A DNA stretch of 64,000 bases from Enterobacter ludwigii. Its GTDB lineage: Bacteria > Pseudomonadota > Gammaproteobacteria > Enterobacterales > Enterobacteriaceae. The notes under the pieces were generated by a model. It saw nothing but the letters and a program-made list of their open reading frames with translations, had not been told where the DNA came from and ran no database searches. The stretch covers positions 4,774,001 through 4,838,000 of the forward strand of contig NZ_CP017279.1 in NCBI RefSeq assembly GCF_001750725.1. The letters are read 5' to 3'. Below are positions 45,269-54,546 of this stretch, piece by piece. Position 1 is the first letter of the stretch. The number at the start of each line of letters is the position of its first letter. The position numbers and the translations under genes were made by a program.

Positions 45269-46150
45269 TTAACTGGCGGTACGCTTGGACGCTACCGCAT
45301 TTCTGGTGCTGAGTAAGCTATTTTTACTTTTGTCACTGGTTTTACTGGCAATAATGGTAAAAATAGCGTCAAGAATATTCAGATGTACTATTCGGGTGGT
45401 AGCATTCTCGCCCGTGATCGGGTTATTTTTTACTGCCGAAATAATTGAATGTCGGGCAATAAGGCTAAGCGGACTGTTCGGATAATTAGTTAAACAAATC
45501 GTTTCTGCGCCGCTCTCATTTGCCATATTTACCATCTGGATAATATCCGACGTTTGTCCGGAGTGGGACACGGCCAGAAGAATATCACCTTGCCGCATCA
45601 GCGATGCAGTCATCAGCTGTTTATGACTATCACTAAATACTGATGAGAAGATACCAATTTTTAGTAGCTTATGATTGAAATCATCACAGATTGCACTTGA
45701 ACCGCCACAGCCAGCAATAAATATTCTGGCTTCTTCAGGCTTATTAATGAATAGATATGCAACCGATTTGATGACGGCACAATCAATGACATTTAACGAT
45801 TCTTGCAGGGCAAGAACAGAATTAAGAAAAGTACTTTCAAGAACACTTTCAACATACTTTTCCGAATCGGGAACAACCGGAATGTCAACAGTGTTTTCAA
45901 CGGCGTTCATGTTATTAGAGACGCTTAACTTCAAATCATGAAACCCGGTAAATCCCAGTTTTTTGGAGACTTTGGTTATACTCGATACGCTAACCTTCAA
46001 ATAATTAGCAATTTCTGTGATTGACATACGTGCCAGGGACTGAGGGTTATCATCTATAAAGCGGGCGATAGCTCTCTCTTTTTTACCTAGTTCAGGAGCC
46101 AGCGTTCTCGCAAGTAAAAATACTTCATTACCCTTCAGCCTGCTGTGCAT
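45269..46150 (-). CDS. MurR/RpiR-family regulator
   Basis: This 293-residue protein has an N-terminal HTH (SLARMSITEIANYLKVSVSSI, KVSKKLGFTGFHDLK) and a C-terminal SIS domain (RIFIAGCGGSSAICDDFNHKLLKIG; LAVSHSGQTSDIIQMVNMA) that senses sugar phosphates. RpiR regulators repress or activate sugar operons. Divergent from the isomerase/permease genes with palindromic sites in the gap. Confidence 0.92.
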   Translation of the reverse strand: MHSRLKGNEVFLLARTLAPELGKKERAIARFIDDNPQSLARMSITEIANYLKVSVSSITKVSKKLGFTGFHDLKLSVSNNMNAVENTVDIPVVPDSEKYVESVLESTFLNSVLALQESLNVIDCAVIKSVAYLFINKPEEARIFIAGCGGSSAICDDFNHKLLKIGIFSSVFSDSHKQLMTASLMRQGDILLAVSHSGQTSDIIQMVNMANESGAETICLTNYPNSPLSLIARHSIISAVKNNPITGENATTRIVHLNILDAIFTIIASKTSDKSKNSLLSTRNAVASKRTAS

Positions 46151-46241
46151 AACCCCTCCTGTAAATGTGAAAACGAAATTAGCACGACAAAATGATATGA
46201 AATGTTATCTGGGTCACATCCTATAAAATACTTTACTAATG

Positions 46242-46305
46242 TATTTTACTCTCAGTAAAATATTCATCTGGTTAATTGGTATGAAATTTTACAGTCAGTA
46301 AAATT
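46242..46305. promoter_or_regulatory. Two palindromic operators, probably for the RpiR regulator
   Basis: Site 1, 46242-46262: arms TATTTTACT and AGTAAAATA with a 3-base spacer (perfect). Site 2, 46285-46305: arms AATTTTAC and GTAAAATT with a 5-base spacer. Centres are 43 bases apart, about four helical turns. A third weaker pair surrounds 46223-46247. They lie in the gap between the divergent regulator and isomerase. Confidence 0.75.
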
Positions 46306-46466
46306 AAATTTTAATGCGTTGATTTTAAATGATTTTACTGGAAATGAAGTTTTTATGTCTGAGCGGTATAATTTTATTTATTTGCAGTAATATTTTCCCG
46401 CTTCTATTTACTGAGATGAAATTCAATCTTATAAAAACACCTGGAATACAAAACAAGGTGACTGCA

Positions 46467-47420
46467 ATGAAATTTTCCTCCCGAATTAATTCTTTCCGTT
46501 CAAGACCTGAACTATTCGATGCGAAAAACAAAATGGATACGTGTGATCTCATTACCCGTATGGGTAGTGTGGAAGGATTAACACATATCGAACTTAACTA
46601 TCCTGAGCATTTTATTGGCCAGGATAAAGAACTGATTAAAAAATGTATTGCTGATAATGGTCTGCAGGTAGGTGGTATTGCGCTGCGCTACAATAAAGAC
46701 TTTATTGATGGCGAGTTTACCAACCCGAATCCTGCGTTGCGCAGTAAAGCCATTGAGACGACGCTGGAAGCCGCTGAGATGTGTAAATTTCTCGAGGGCA
46801 ATACCGTCACCTTATGGTTTGGATATGACGGCTATGATTACCCGTTCCAGCAAGATTACTTCCGCGCGTATGAGCTGCTCGTTGATGCCTTACGCATCGT
46901 GACCCAGGCACATGGGGATATGCAGTTCAGCTTTGAATACAAACCTTATGAGCCGCGTACTTTCTCCTTTATTGGGGATGTTTCCTCAACCTTGATGTTG
47001 ATTGATGATGTTGGCAGTGACAATCTGGGTATCACCCTCGATTTCTGCCATATGATAATGAAGAAGGAAAATCCGGCCTTCTCCCTGTTCCAGTCAGCTC
47101 GTAAAAACCGCCTCGTCGGTTTCCATCTTAATGACGGCTACGGTCATTTCGATGATGGCCTGATGCTGGGTTCCGTACATCTCCTCCAGACTCTGGAATA
47201 TATCTACTACGCGAAACGCGTTGGTTTTAGTGGCCTGATTTATTTCGATACCTTCCCGAGCCGCGAAGATCCGGTCGCGGAGTGCGCTCAGAATATCCGT
47301 ATGTATAAAGCACTGTCTGACTTTATTGACCGTCTCAGCATTCCTGAAATTGAGCAAATGATCCAAAGCCAGGACGCCCTGAAAGTACAGGGTATGTTAC
47401 TGAAAATGATCGCCGAATAA
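46467..47420 (+). CDS. TIM-barrel sugar isomerase/epimerase
   Basis: The 317 residues match the sugar-phosphate isomerase/xylose-isomerase-like TIM barrels: metal-binding candidates Glu in HIELNYPEH, Glu in FSFEYKPYEPR, Asp/His in ITLDFCHM, and His in GFHLNDG. Substrate unknown, presumably the sugar handled by the linked kinase and permease. Start at 46467 follows AAGGTGA; the upstream ATG at 46329 would add a doubtful hydrophobic leader. Confidence 0.85.
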   Translation: MKFSSRINSFRSRPELFDAKNKMDTCDLITRMGSVEGLTHIELNYPEHFIGQDKELIKKCIADNGLQVGGIALRYNKDFIDGEFTNPNPALRSKAIETTLEAAEMCKFLEGNTVTLWFGYDGYDYPFQQDYFRAYELLVDALRIVTQAHGDMQFSFEYKPYEPRTFSFIGDVSSTLMLIDDVGSDNLGITLDFCHMIMKKENPAFSLFQSARKNRLVGFHLNDGYGHFDDGLMLGSVHLLQTLEYIYYAKRVGFSGLIYFDTFPSREDPVAECAQNIRMYKALSDFIDRLSIPEIEQMIQSQDALKVQGMLLKMIAE

Positions 47421-47483
47421 TTAAAACAACCCGAACCTTACCTCGTATCCGCGACCAGTCAGTGTCTGACACTGGAGGGAAAT

Positions 47484-48719
47484 ATGTTTGAAAAGATAGG
47501 GTTACCCAGGAATTTATTATGGGGATATATCGGCCTGACCATCTTTATGATTGGCGATGGTGTTGAGCAGGCGTGGATCTCAATCTGGCTTGTAGAGAAG
47601 GGGCTGTCTGTTGCACAGGCATCCTACCTGATCACCGCGTATGGTGTTACTGTTACGCTGGCAGCCTGGGTTACTGGCGTTCTGGTTCAGACGCTAGGCC
47701 CGCGTAAAGTCATGTTTTACGGTCTGGTAACCTTTATCATTGGCAGTATCGGTTTTATCAGTGTTGGCCTTAAACACATGGAAATGGCGTGGATGCTTCC
47801 TTTCTACGCATTACGCGGGATTGGATATCCTCTGTTCGCTTACTCATTCCTGATATGGATTAACTACAGCACGCCTGTTGCGCGCAGGGCGACTGCAGTT
47901 GGCTGGTTCTGGTTTACGTTCTCATTAGGGCTGAGTGTGATTGGGCCCTTCTTCTCTTCGATGGCGTTACCGGTGCTGGGTGAGATCCACGTGCTCTGGG
48001 TCGGCTTACTGTTTGTCCTGGTCGGGTCTGTTCTCGGGATCTGGGTCAACCGTGATGTTGTTCCTGCTTCAGAAATTCACCCATTCAGCGCGGGTGAATT
48101 ACTGAAAGGGATCACCATTCTGCAGCGGCCGGTCATCGCGATGGGCCTGGTGGTGAAATCCGTAAACGGTATCGCGCAGTACGGGCTGGCCACCTTCCTG
48201 CCTCTGTACCTGATCAGTTATGGCTACAGTAAAACAGAGTGGCTGCATATGTGGTCTGCAGTATTCCTGGTGGCTATTTTTGCCAATCTGTTCTTTGGGT
48301 TCTTTGGTGACAAATTTGGCTGGCGGAAAACCATTATGTGGGTCGGGGGATTTGGTTATGCCGCTGTTCTCATTCTGGTGTGGGCGGTCCCCCAGGTACT
48401 GGGTCATAATTTCTATGTGATGGCATTTGTACTTTGCCTTTGCGGCGTGACCATGGCGGGCTATGTTCCTTTGTCAGCGTTATTTCCGATGCTTGCCCCG
48501 GACAGTAAAGGAGCCGCTATGTCAGTACTGAACCTTGGTGCAGGCCTGGGAGCCTTCATCGCTCCCGCTATTACAGCATTGTTCTATTCATCTCTTGGCG
48601 CAGGTGGTGTTCTAGGCATCTATGCCGGTTTATATATCCTCAGTGGCGTGCTTACACCTTTCCTCAAAACGCCGGAGGAGCTTAATCAGCAGGCTGAACT
48701 GAAAGATAAGGTCGCATAA
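47484..48719 (+). CDS. MFS sugar-alcohol permease (RbtT/DalT-like)
   Basis: This 411-residue protein has about 12 membrane helices. LPRNLLWGYIGLTIFMIGDGVEQAW at the start and VEKGLSVAQASYLITAYG match the ribitol/arabinitol (polyol) permease branch. It begins 63 bases after the isomerase, with GGAGGG upstream. It likely brings in the sugar or polyol metabolised by this cluster. Confidence 0.85.
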   Translation: MFEKIGLPRNLLWGYIGLTIFMIGDGVEQAWISIWLVEKGLSVAQASYLITAYGVTVTLAAWVTGVLVQTLGPRKVMFYGLVTFIIGSIGFISVGLKHMEMAWMLPFYALRGIGYPLFAYSFLIWINYSTPVARRATAVGWFWFTFSLGLSVIGPFFSSMALPVLGEIHVLWVGLLFVLVGSVLGIWVNRDVVPASEIHPFSAGELLKGITILQRPVIAMGLVVKSVNGIAQYGLATFLPLYLISYGYSKTEWLHMWSAVFLVAIFANLFFGFFGDKFGWRKTIMWVGGFGYAAVLILVWAVPQVLGHNFYVMAFVLCLCGVTMAGYVPLSALFPMLAPDSKGAAMSVLNLGAGLGAFIAPAITALFYSSLGAGGVLGIYAGLYILSGVLTPFLKTPEELNQQAELKDKVA

Positions 48720-48971
48720 TCGGGTGTAACTTTACTACAAGGTCCGGGTAATCCCGGGCCTTAGTGAATCGCCACGGGTTTAACCGACATCCAGCCAGCT
48801 TTTGAACCGTTATGACTTCTTTAAGATTATTTATAATTTTTTAGTTGACCAGGCACTCAAAATTTAACGTTATTGGGTTAGACGGAAGGTCTGCTTTTGG
48901 CACTAAACGGGCTAAAGCAGACTGATTTGATGAGATAAGGGTATAGATGAATTCTCCATACCCTTAAACGA
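48720..48971. other. Intergenic stretch with two hairpins
   Basis: A hairpin at 48741-48763 (GGTCCGGG/CCCGGGCC) lies just after the permease and may end its transcript. A second inverted repeat at 48889-48922 has arms GTCTGCTTT and AAAGCAGAC. No gene seen. Confidence 0.5.
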
Positions 48972-49100
48972 TTACTTCCCAGTTGATTTGCTTGGTTTCA
49001 GTCCTGGGGTATTGCCGGGTGTATCCTTATTATCACGTCTGCGTTGATCGGGTTTTCCTGTTGATTTTGCGATTGGTTTTGGACCAGGTTTAAGCCCCAT
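48972..49100 (-). CDS. 42-residue basic Pro/Gly/Lys-rich protein
   Basis: ATG at 49100 (minus) opens 42 codons to TAA at 48972-48974. AAGGAG lies seven bases upstream, a strong ribosome site. The product is MGLKPGPKPIAKSTGK, then an RRRDNKD stretch and a second similar block TPGLKPSKSTGK at the end. The two ends repeat the motif GLKPxxxxxxKSTGK. No family named; it is probably a small nucleic-acid-binding or unstructured protein. Confidence 0.6.
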   Translation of the reverse strand: MGLKPGPKPIAKSTGKPDQRRRDNKDTPGNTPGLKPSKSTGK

Positions 49101-49314
49101 AATCATACTCCTTAGCCATGTCAGAGGTTATTCCTCAGTGTGGATATAAGGGGAGCGGTAAGAATTATCAAGCTTGGATGGGCGGTGAAAAGTGACTGCT
49201 TGACTATTATGTGAGCAATGTCAGATTTTAACACATAGCGGCCAGCCCATTACTGAAGTTAGCCAAAAATGAGTCGCGATGAGCCCTCAATAATGAGGGC
49301 CACCTCGGAGATTG

Positions 49315-52300
49315 TTAGGCTGATTTCGCCAATTGCCGATGCAGGACCTGAAGGCTAGTTCCCGCCCCTGCCCATGCAGCAGCCGAGCCGACCACATACA
49401 GGTTTTGCTTGGCGCGTGAGACGGCTACATTGATTATGTTTGGTGGGCTTGCCGCCCACTGACGTGCCCTTTGCTGACTCGCTTTCGGCGCACCCAGCAA
49501 CAGGATTACCGTGTCCGCCTCTCGGCCCTGGAACGTGTGGATTGTGCCTACACGATCACGGCACCATTCATCCAGCTTTACGCCGAACGTTCGCAGCAGA
49601 TCAGTTTCACTGTCGAGACGCCGACGCATGTTCTGCTCTACGATCTTGAATGGTGTGATGATAAATACGTCCGGATTTGTAATGCCCGATGCTGCCAGCT
49701 CTTTGAGCATTCGCACAACCGCTTCGCCCTCGTCGGGACACCACTTCGTCTCAGCATCGCCATTGATATCCACCCAGTGAGATCTCCCCAAAGCCGAGCC
49801 GATAGATCCGGGTTTTTTAGGCCCGACAGCATGGACCATCTGCCCGGCATAGGCGATGGAGTTAGAAACATCAAACATTGGGTTCTGGCAACGCCTGTGA
49901 ACGAGCAATGGCAGCCCGACTTCTCGATCACCTACGTCCATGACGAAGGTGGATTTGAAGCGCGATGCCTGATCAGCAAGGGTCTGCGTAGATGCTGCGG
50001 GGGCAGACCATTCGACTTGGTCAATGTCAAAGAACTTGCAGATTTCGGCGTTCAGCTTTTCAGGAAGTGAAACTACAGGTGGGATTTGCAACGGGTCACC
50101 TACCACGATGGAGCGCTTTGCCCGCATGATAGCTCCAACTGCTGCCTGAGGAACGGCTTGGCCCGCTTCATCTACCAGAAGCCAACCAATGCTCTCTGGT
50201 GGCAGATCCCCGAACATCGTCCGAACAGAGGCGAATGTCGTGGACACGGTCGGCACAACCACGAAAAGGCTTGACCAAAGGTCGGGGAGAAGTTCACGGT
50301 GAGCGGAAGACTGGAAGGCACCAGCTACCATGCCTGACATCAATAACCCAAGATTGTGTTGCAAGCGGCTGGCCGAAGCATCGATGAACGTTTTATGCAC
50401 AGTCAGGGCAGCGGCGAAAAGATCCTCCCGCAGGCGATGAACCTCATCGGGAAGCCAGGGTGCAGTGAGGTGGATAGCCTCGTGCTCGAGCTCGAAGAAC
50501 CTCGCATCAACGACCCTGTCTCCCATACGGTTTCGTGCCTGTGCCTCGGTTGCCTTCAATTCCGAGACAGCCTGACATTTGCTGGAAATTTCCTGGTCGA
50601 GTTGCTGTAACTGGGACTCAGTATTGCCCCACTCAGCCCTTGCAAGCTCTAGGGCACCGTCCGTCCCCTGCGCCCGTATGACTGATTGCTGCAAGGTCGC
50701 CGAGAGCTTCTGCAGTGTCGATCTCCACGACTTCCAGGCCGCAGTCGCAAACAAACGGGAGAAGAAACCTGGACGGCAAGCAAGATGGCTGTCGAGCATG
50801 ATCTTGTCCTGCTCGATCTGCGATTTTGCCTTCTCATGCTCTCGTTGGCAGGATTCAGCAGTCTTGTGTGCCTCTTCGACGGCTTCATTCAGACTCGGTC
50901 GACGCTGTTCAGCTCTTTGAAGTTCGGTGATCGCTCCCTTGAGCGCCTGGATATCCCGTCGCATCTCTTCGATGCTGGCGATTTCGGCGTCTACCGTCTC
51001 CTTAAGTTTAAGAAAGGCGGTTCGCGCTTTCTGCCAGGCCGCAGCAGCATCCGCTTCGTTGGTGCTGGGCCGCTCATTGACAACCACGCTGGGCATCACG
51101 CGATCGATGGTTTCGCCAGTTCGCTCGTCCTTGAGCTCACGCATGACATTTATGCCGCGAGCTGCTTTCAGGTAGGTAAGGAAACCACCGTCTTCATTCC
51201 ACCAGAAACCTTGCTGAAACGCGCCTCGGTTGCTGCTCTTGCCGAGAGCTGCGGCGATCAACCCCCAGGTTTCGACAGTGTCGGAGGGGATGCCCCCCTC
51301 GGCCTCGGCTTCGAAATAGCCGGCGCGTTTGGGATTCGCAATCAGATCGCTGATGGACCGGAAGTAGGCGATCTGTTCATGGCGACCATTGGCTTCCTTG
51401 AGAGGAAGCTCTTTACTGACGTTTTCGACCGCTTTGTTATTGGAGGAGGCTACGACGATCTCATGGCCCTTCAAGGATGCATGTAACTTGTAGAAGTGCA
51501 GGAATGCATTGGAACCGAATGCCAGCTTCTCGCCTGTTGTGGAAAAGGCATCCTGCGGTTTGTTGAAGCCGGACATCGCCGTGGCCCGATCGAGAATGCA
51601 TCCAACGACGATATCCCGGAGAAGAGTGGTCTTTCCGGTTCCCGGAGGCCCATTGACGCCGATGATACCTGGAGCATCATTCAGCTCAGCACGCGCCGCA
51701 TTCACGGCAGCCTGTTGAAGCAGCACCAGTGGATGGCCGCCTTTCGAAGGCCAACGAGCCTGCGGCATGAGCGACGGTGCGACGAACGGCTCAACTGCGG
51801 AAATGGGCGATAGCACGTCGATTTTCTGGTCAGGTCTTCCAATTCCCATGTAGCGGCGCAAACCGGTTCCGGCTTTGCCCGTCTCGAGCAATTTGGTTGC
51901 TTCACCGAGATCTTCAAGATAGAAGGAATTCAGTAACGAAGGTTCAGGCGGCGCCTTAGCCTTGAAATGATGAAACACCTTAATCGCGAATGTGGGTGGC
52001 TCAACCAAATGCTCGGGTACACTGAACTGCGATACAAGCCATTTATAAGCGTTATGAACAACATTCAGATCGATCGGTATGGGTTCTCCATCTTTGTTGT
52101 GGTGGCGAACCATTCGATCCAGATGCTCGATAATGCGCGGCTCAACATTCGGCCAATTCCCTAAACTCCCAAGCTTCAGATCGAGAGCCGGCTTGAGTGC
52201 CCAGGCAAAACTGGACACGGCAACGCCTTTGTCCTCAAGCACAAAGCCTTCTTTGTCGATCAGGATCGAGCCGATGGCCGCTTTCTTACCGTCCGGGCGT

Positions 52301-52944
52301 GAACGCTCCTCATCCTCGCCAAAAACCTTGACCAGCTCGTCCGTCGCCTTGTCGAGAGCGATGGAGCCGAGGACGACCTCGAAATAAAGCTTATAACTGG
52401 GCTTGCTGCGGGCATTTGGTCCCCATGGAACACCTCGCTCCAATAGAGCAACCCTAGAGCGGTCGCCGGTTGCCATATCCTCTGGGCGTTTATAAGCTTG
52501 AGGCGACAGTGCTTCGAGGGCTGTCCATGCTGCCAGTATTGCTCGCGCATCATTCGCCTTACCTGATGGAGAAAAAGACGGGATCGGACCAAGGTCGATT
52601 TGGTCTTTGTCGAATTGCTCTCGTATGGCAGAGTCTGGGATGGCCTTCAGTTGAAGTTGCTCTTCCGCAGCAGGCGAATTGTGGGGCACAACTCGAGAAG
52701 ATTGAATGGACACCGAATCGGGATGGTGTGTTGATGGGCTGGAAGCCGACATGGCGACCACGCTGTGGCCGCTTAGTGCAAATAGAGATTGCTCGATTTT
52801 AGCCGTCAGCGTCCGCGCCCTGGCAGTGTTGCGAAAGGTCAGCTCGCTCAACAACTGTTCAAGTTCGCTAACATTGTTGCTGGACTGCTCGAAGATTGCT
52901 TCCAGATCGAAGATTGATTTTTGCGCATACTGCCGTGTCTTCAT
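49315..52944 (-). CDS. Large SF1 (Upf1-like) helicase of unknown role
   Basis: This 1209-residue protein has a unique N-terminal region of about 420 residues. It is followed by motif I GPPGTGKTTLLRD at about residue 435, a coiled-coil insertion at about residues 650-765, motif II LLVDEAGQAVPQAA at about 923, and the C-terminal HTFQGREADTVILL and VAVSRAKQNLYVVGS motifs (5 and 6). The order is that of SF1 AAA_11/AAA_12 helicases. The gene is visibly more GC-rich than its neighbours, so it was acquired separately. No nuclease domain was recognised. It sits between the permease module and the integrase, a favoured site for defence cargo. Confidence 0.8.
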   Translation of the reverse strand: MKTRQYAQKSIFDLEAIFEQSSNNVSELEQLLSELTFRNTARARTLTAKIEQSLFALSGHSVVAMSASSPSTHHPDSVSIQSSRVVPHNSPAAEEQLQLKAIPDSAIREQFDKDQIDLGPIPSFSPSGKANDARAILAAWTALEALSPQAYKRPEDMATGDRSRVALLERGVPWGPNARSKPSYKLYFEVVLGSIALDKATDELVKVFGEDEERSRPDGKKAAIGSILIDKEGFVLEDKGVAVSSFAWALKPALDLKLGSLGNWPNVEPRIIEHLDRMVRHHNKDGEPIPIDLNVVHNAYKWLVSQFSVPEHLVEPPTFAIKVFHHFKAKAPPEPSLLNSFYLEDLGEATKLLETGKAGTGLRRYMGIGRPDQKIDVLSPISAVEPFVAPSLMPQARWPSKGGHPLVLLQQAAVNAARAELNDAPGIIGVNGPPGTGKTTLLRDIVVGCILDRATAMSGFNKPQDAFSTTGEKLAFGSNAFLHFYKLHASLKGHEIVVASSNNKAVENVSKELPLKEANGRHEQIAYFRSISDLIANPKRAGYFEAEAEGGIPSDTVETWGLIAAALGKSSNRGAFQQGFWWNEDGGFLTYLKAARGINVMRELKDERTGETIDRVMPSVVVNERPSTNEADAAAAWQKARTAFLKLKETVDAEIASIEEMRRDIQALKGAITELQRAEQRRPSLNEAVEEAHKTAESCQREHEKAKSQIEQDKIMLDSHLACRPGFFSRLFATAAWKSWRSTLQKLSATLQQSVIRAQGTDGALELARAEWGNTESQLQQLDQEISSKCQAVSELKATEAQARNRMGDRVVDARFFELEHEAIHLTAPWLPDEVHRLREDLFAAALTVHKTFIDASASRLQHNLGLLMSGMVAGAFQSSAHRELLPDLWSSLFVVVPTVSTTFASVRTMFGDLPPESIGWLLVDEAGQAVPQAAVGAIMRAKRSIVVGDPLQIPPVVSLPEKLNAEICKFFDIDQVEWSAPAASTQTLADQASRFKSTFVMDVGDREVGLPLLVHRRCQNPMFDVSNSIAYAGQMVHAVGPKKPGSIGSALGRSHWVDINGDAETKWCPDEGEAVVRMLKELAASGITNPDVFIITPFKIVEQNMRRRLDSETDLLRTFGVKLDEWCRDRVGTIHTFQGREADTVILLLGAPKASQQRARQWAASPPNIINVAVSRAKQNLYVVGSAAAWAGAGTSLQVLHRQLAKSA

Positions 52945-53081
52945 TTATTTCTGCGGCTCCATATCCCTTCAATTAAGAGATATTATGCTAATTAGCTTGA
53001 TTTCTAAAACTATTAGCTTTCGCTTGAAATATAAATTCTCATCTGGCCACTACTAAAGTGGGAACTGTCATTAATTATCCG

Positions 53082-54323
53082 TCATCCCGCTAAACGCATT
53101 CCTTTCGTACCTCCCTCAATCATACTTCCACGATCCGCAGCCATCACAAAATCAGCCCACCATTGCATCATTGGACGTCGTTGCTCCAGGTAATCGCTGC
53201 GGTTATAAGCACGCCGAACCTCATTCTTATCCACATGAGCAAGTGCTGCCTCAATCACATCAGGCGGAAAACCTTGCTCGTTGAGAGCTGTACTGGCAAT
53301 AGATCGCAAACCGTGTGAAACGAGCACCCCACCAAAACCTGCGCGTTTAAGCGATGCGTTAACGGTTTGACTGTTCATCGGCTGGTTTGGCTTGATGCGG
53401 CTGGGAAAGATAAATTCTCGATTTCCACTTAACGGCTTCATCATCTCCAGTATCGCAATTGCTTCATCTGACAATGGAACAGTATGGTCGCGGTTCATTT
53501 TCATGCGTGCTGCAGGAATCTTCCATTCTCGGGCTTCTAGGTCTACTTCATCCCAGCGAGCTTCAGCCGCTTCGGCGGGACGGGTGATAGTAAGAAGTTG
53601 CCACATGAACAAGCAGCGTGTTGAAAGGCTAATGCTGGCTGTTCGCATCGTTTGCATCAACTGAGGCAACTGATCCGGGCGAATACTTGGCATATTCTTC
53701 TTCTGCGGCTTCTCAAATGCCTTGCCAATGTTGACACTGGGAACAGCATCAATCAGCCCTGTGTTTTGGGCATAGATCATGACCTCATTAATGCGTTGGC
53801 ACAGTCGACGAACGGTTTCCAGTGCTCCTCTGGCCTGAACAGGTTGAACGGCCTGAACCAGTGTGTGAGCTTTAATATCTGTAACGCTAACGTCCCCAAT
53901 TGCAGGAAAGACATCTCTCTCAAGAGAGCGCCAGATATCTTCTGCATAGTCCGCTGTCACGCTTGCTTTCTTCACATTCCACCAACGTTCAGCTACGAGC
54001 TGGAAAGTATTGGTTTTGGCTTCAATTGAACTGCGCAGTTGTTCCTGCTGATGTTCCTGGGGATCAATTTGTTTCGCCAGAAGAGAGCGGGACTCTGCCC
54101 GATAGTTTCGGGCATCGGCAAGGGTAACTGACGGGTAGGGGCCTATGCTCTTCTTCGCACGTTTCTTAGTGACAGGGCGAATGTAGCGAAACTGCCAGAT
54201 TTTACTTCCGCTGGATTTGATTAGTAGCTCAAGGCCATCACCATCATAGAGAACGTAGTCCGCTTCCTTGGGCTTAGCAGATTCAATTTCTTTAACGGAT
54301 AGAGGTTTGGTTTGTCTTGCCAT
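53082..54323 (-). CDS. int: P4-type tyrosine integrase
   Basis: This 413-residue integrase has an N-terminal arm-binding domain (KPLSVKEIESAKPKEADY, GLELLIKSSGSKIWQFRYI) and a C-terminal catalytic domain. The catalytic residues are Arg in TRPAEAAEARW, HGLR, His in AALAHVDKNEVRRAYNR, and Tyr in the last motif. It resembles CP4-57 and P4 integrases. It lies next to the intact tmRNA and is transcribed away from it. Confidence 0.95.
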   Translation of the reverse strand: MARQTKPLSVKEIESAKPKEADYVLYDGDGLELLIKSSGSKIWQFRYIRPVTKKRAKKSIGPYPSVTLADARNYRAESRSLLAKQIDPQEHQQEQLRSSIEAKTNTFQLVAERWWNVKKASVTADYAEDIWRSLERDVFPAIGDVSVTDIKAHTLVQAVQPVQARGALETVRRLCQRINEVMIYAQNTGLIDAVPSVNIGKAFEKPQKKNMPSIRPDQLPQLMQTMRTASISLSTRCLFMWQLLTITRPAEAAEARWDEVDLEAREWKIPAARMKMNRDHTVPLSDEAIAILEMMKPLSGNREFIFPSRIKPNQPMNSQTVNASLKRAGFGGVLVSHGLRSIASTALNEQGFPPDVIEAALAHVDKNEVRRAYNRSDYLEQRRPMMQWWADFVMAADRGSMIEGGTKGMRLAG

Positions 54324-54340
54324 TGCCGGGTTTCCATAGT

Positions 54341-54396
54341 TTTAGGCACCTCAAAAACAATAAAGCTTTATGAGGTGCCTAACAAGGTGCCTAAAA
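54341..54396. promoter_or_regulatory. Integrase arm-type sites, right end
   Basis: Three copies of the motif AGGTGCCTAA: one inverted at 54341-54351 (as TTTAGGCACCT) and two direct at 54373-54382 and 54385-54396. They lie between the integrase start and attR. Same motif at 7845-7866. Confidence 0.6.
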
Positions 54397-54445
54397 GGTT
54401 CGGATTTAATTAGTCGGCATCAGACTTCGCGGGACAAAATGAGGG

Positions 54446-54546
54446 CACAAAAAAGCCCGCAGGGCTTGCGCCGTGCGGGCTCTTAGGACTTCATCGGATG
54501 ACTCTGGTAATCACCGATGGAGAATTTTGGTGGAGCTGGCGGGAGT
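54446..54546 (-). repeat. attR overlapping ssrA 3' end
   Basis: Direct repeat of attL. The core 54485-54533 is identical to 7725-7773 (49 bp) and extends into the last bases of the tmRNA gene, so the gene stays intact here after integration. Confidence 0.9.
54447..54482 (-). terminator. ssrA terminator
   Basis: Arms GCCCGCA.. and TGCGGGC with a loop, followed on the minus strand by TTTTTT, directly after the tmRNA. It is shared by attL with two changes. Confidence 0.85.

Larger units (their letters stand above)
7774..54533. mobile_element. Genomic island integrated at ssrA (~46.8 kb, CP4-57-like core)
   Basis: The island is delimited by direct repeats derived from the tmRNA 3' end (7725-7773 and 54485-54533). 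The tyrosine integrase lies just inside the ssrA side, transcribed away from ssrA as in E. coli CP4-57. Its backbone (AlpA, DUF3987, DUF932, antirestriction, RadC-like, CbtA-type toxin-antitoxin) matches the CP4 family. Cargo includes redox genes, AbiH plus nuclease, Shango, a sugar module and an SF1 helicase. Base composition varies sharply between modules, which points to stepwise assembly. No conjugation or phage structural genes are visible. Confidence 0.9.

Noticed and set aside
49471..51813. Several long plus-strand frames under the SF1 helicase
   Set aside because: Shadow frames of the GC-rich minus-strand gene; they break across all helicase motifs.
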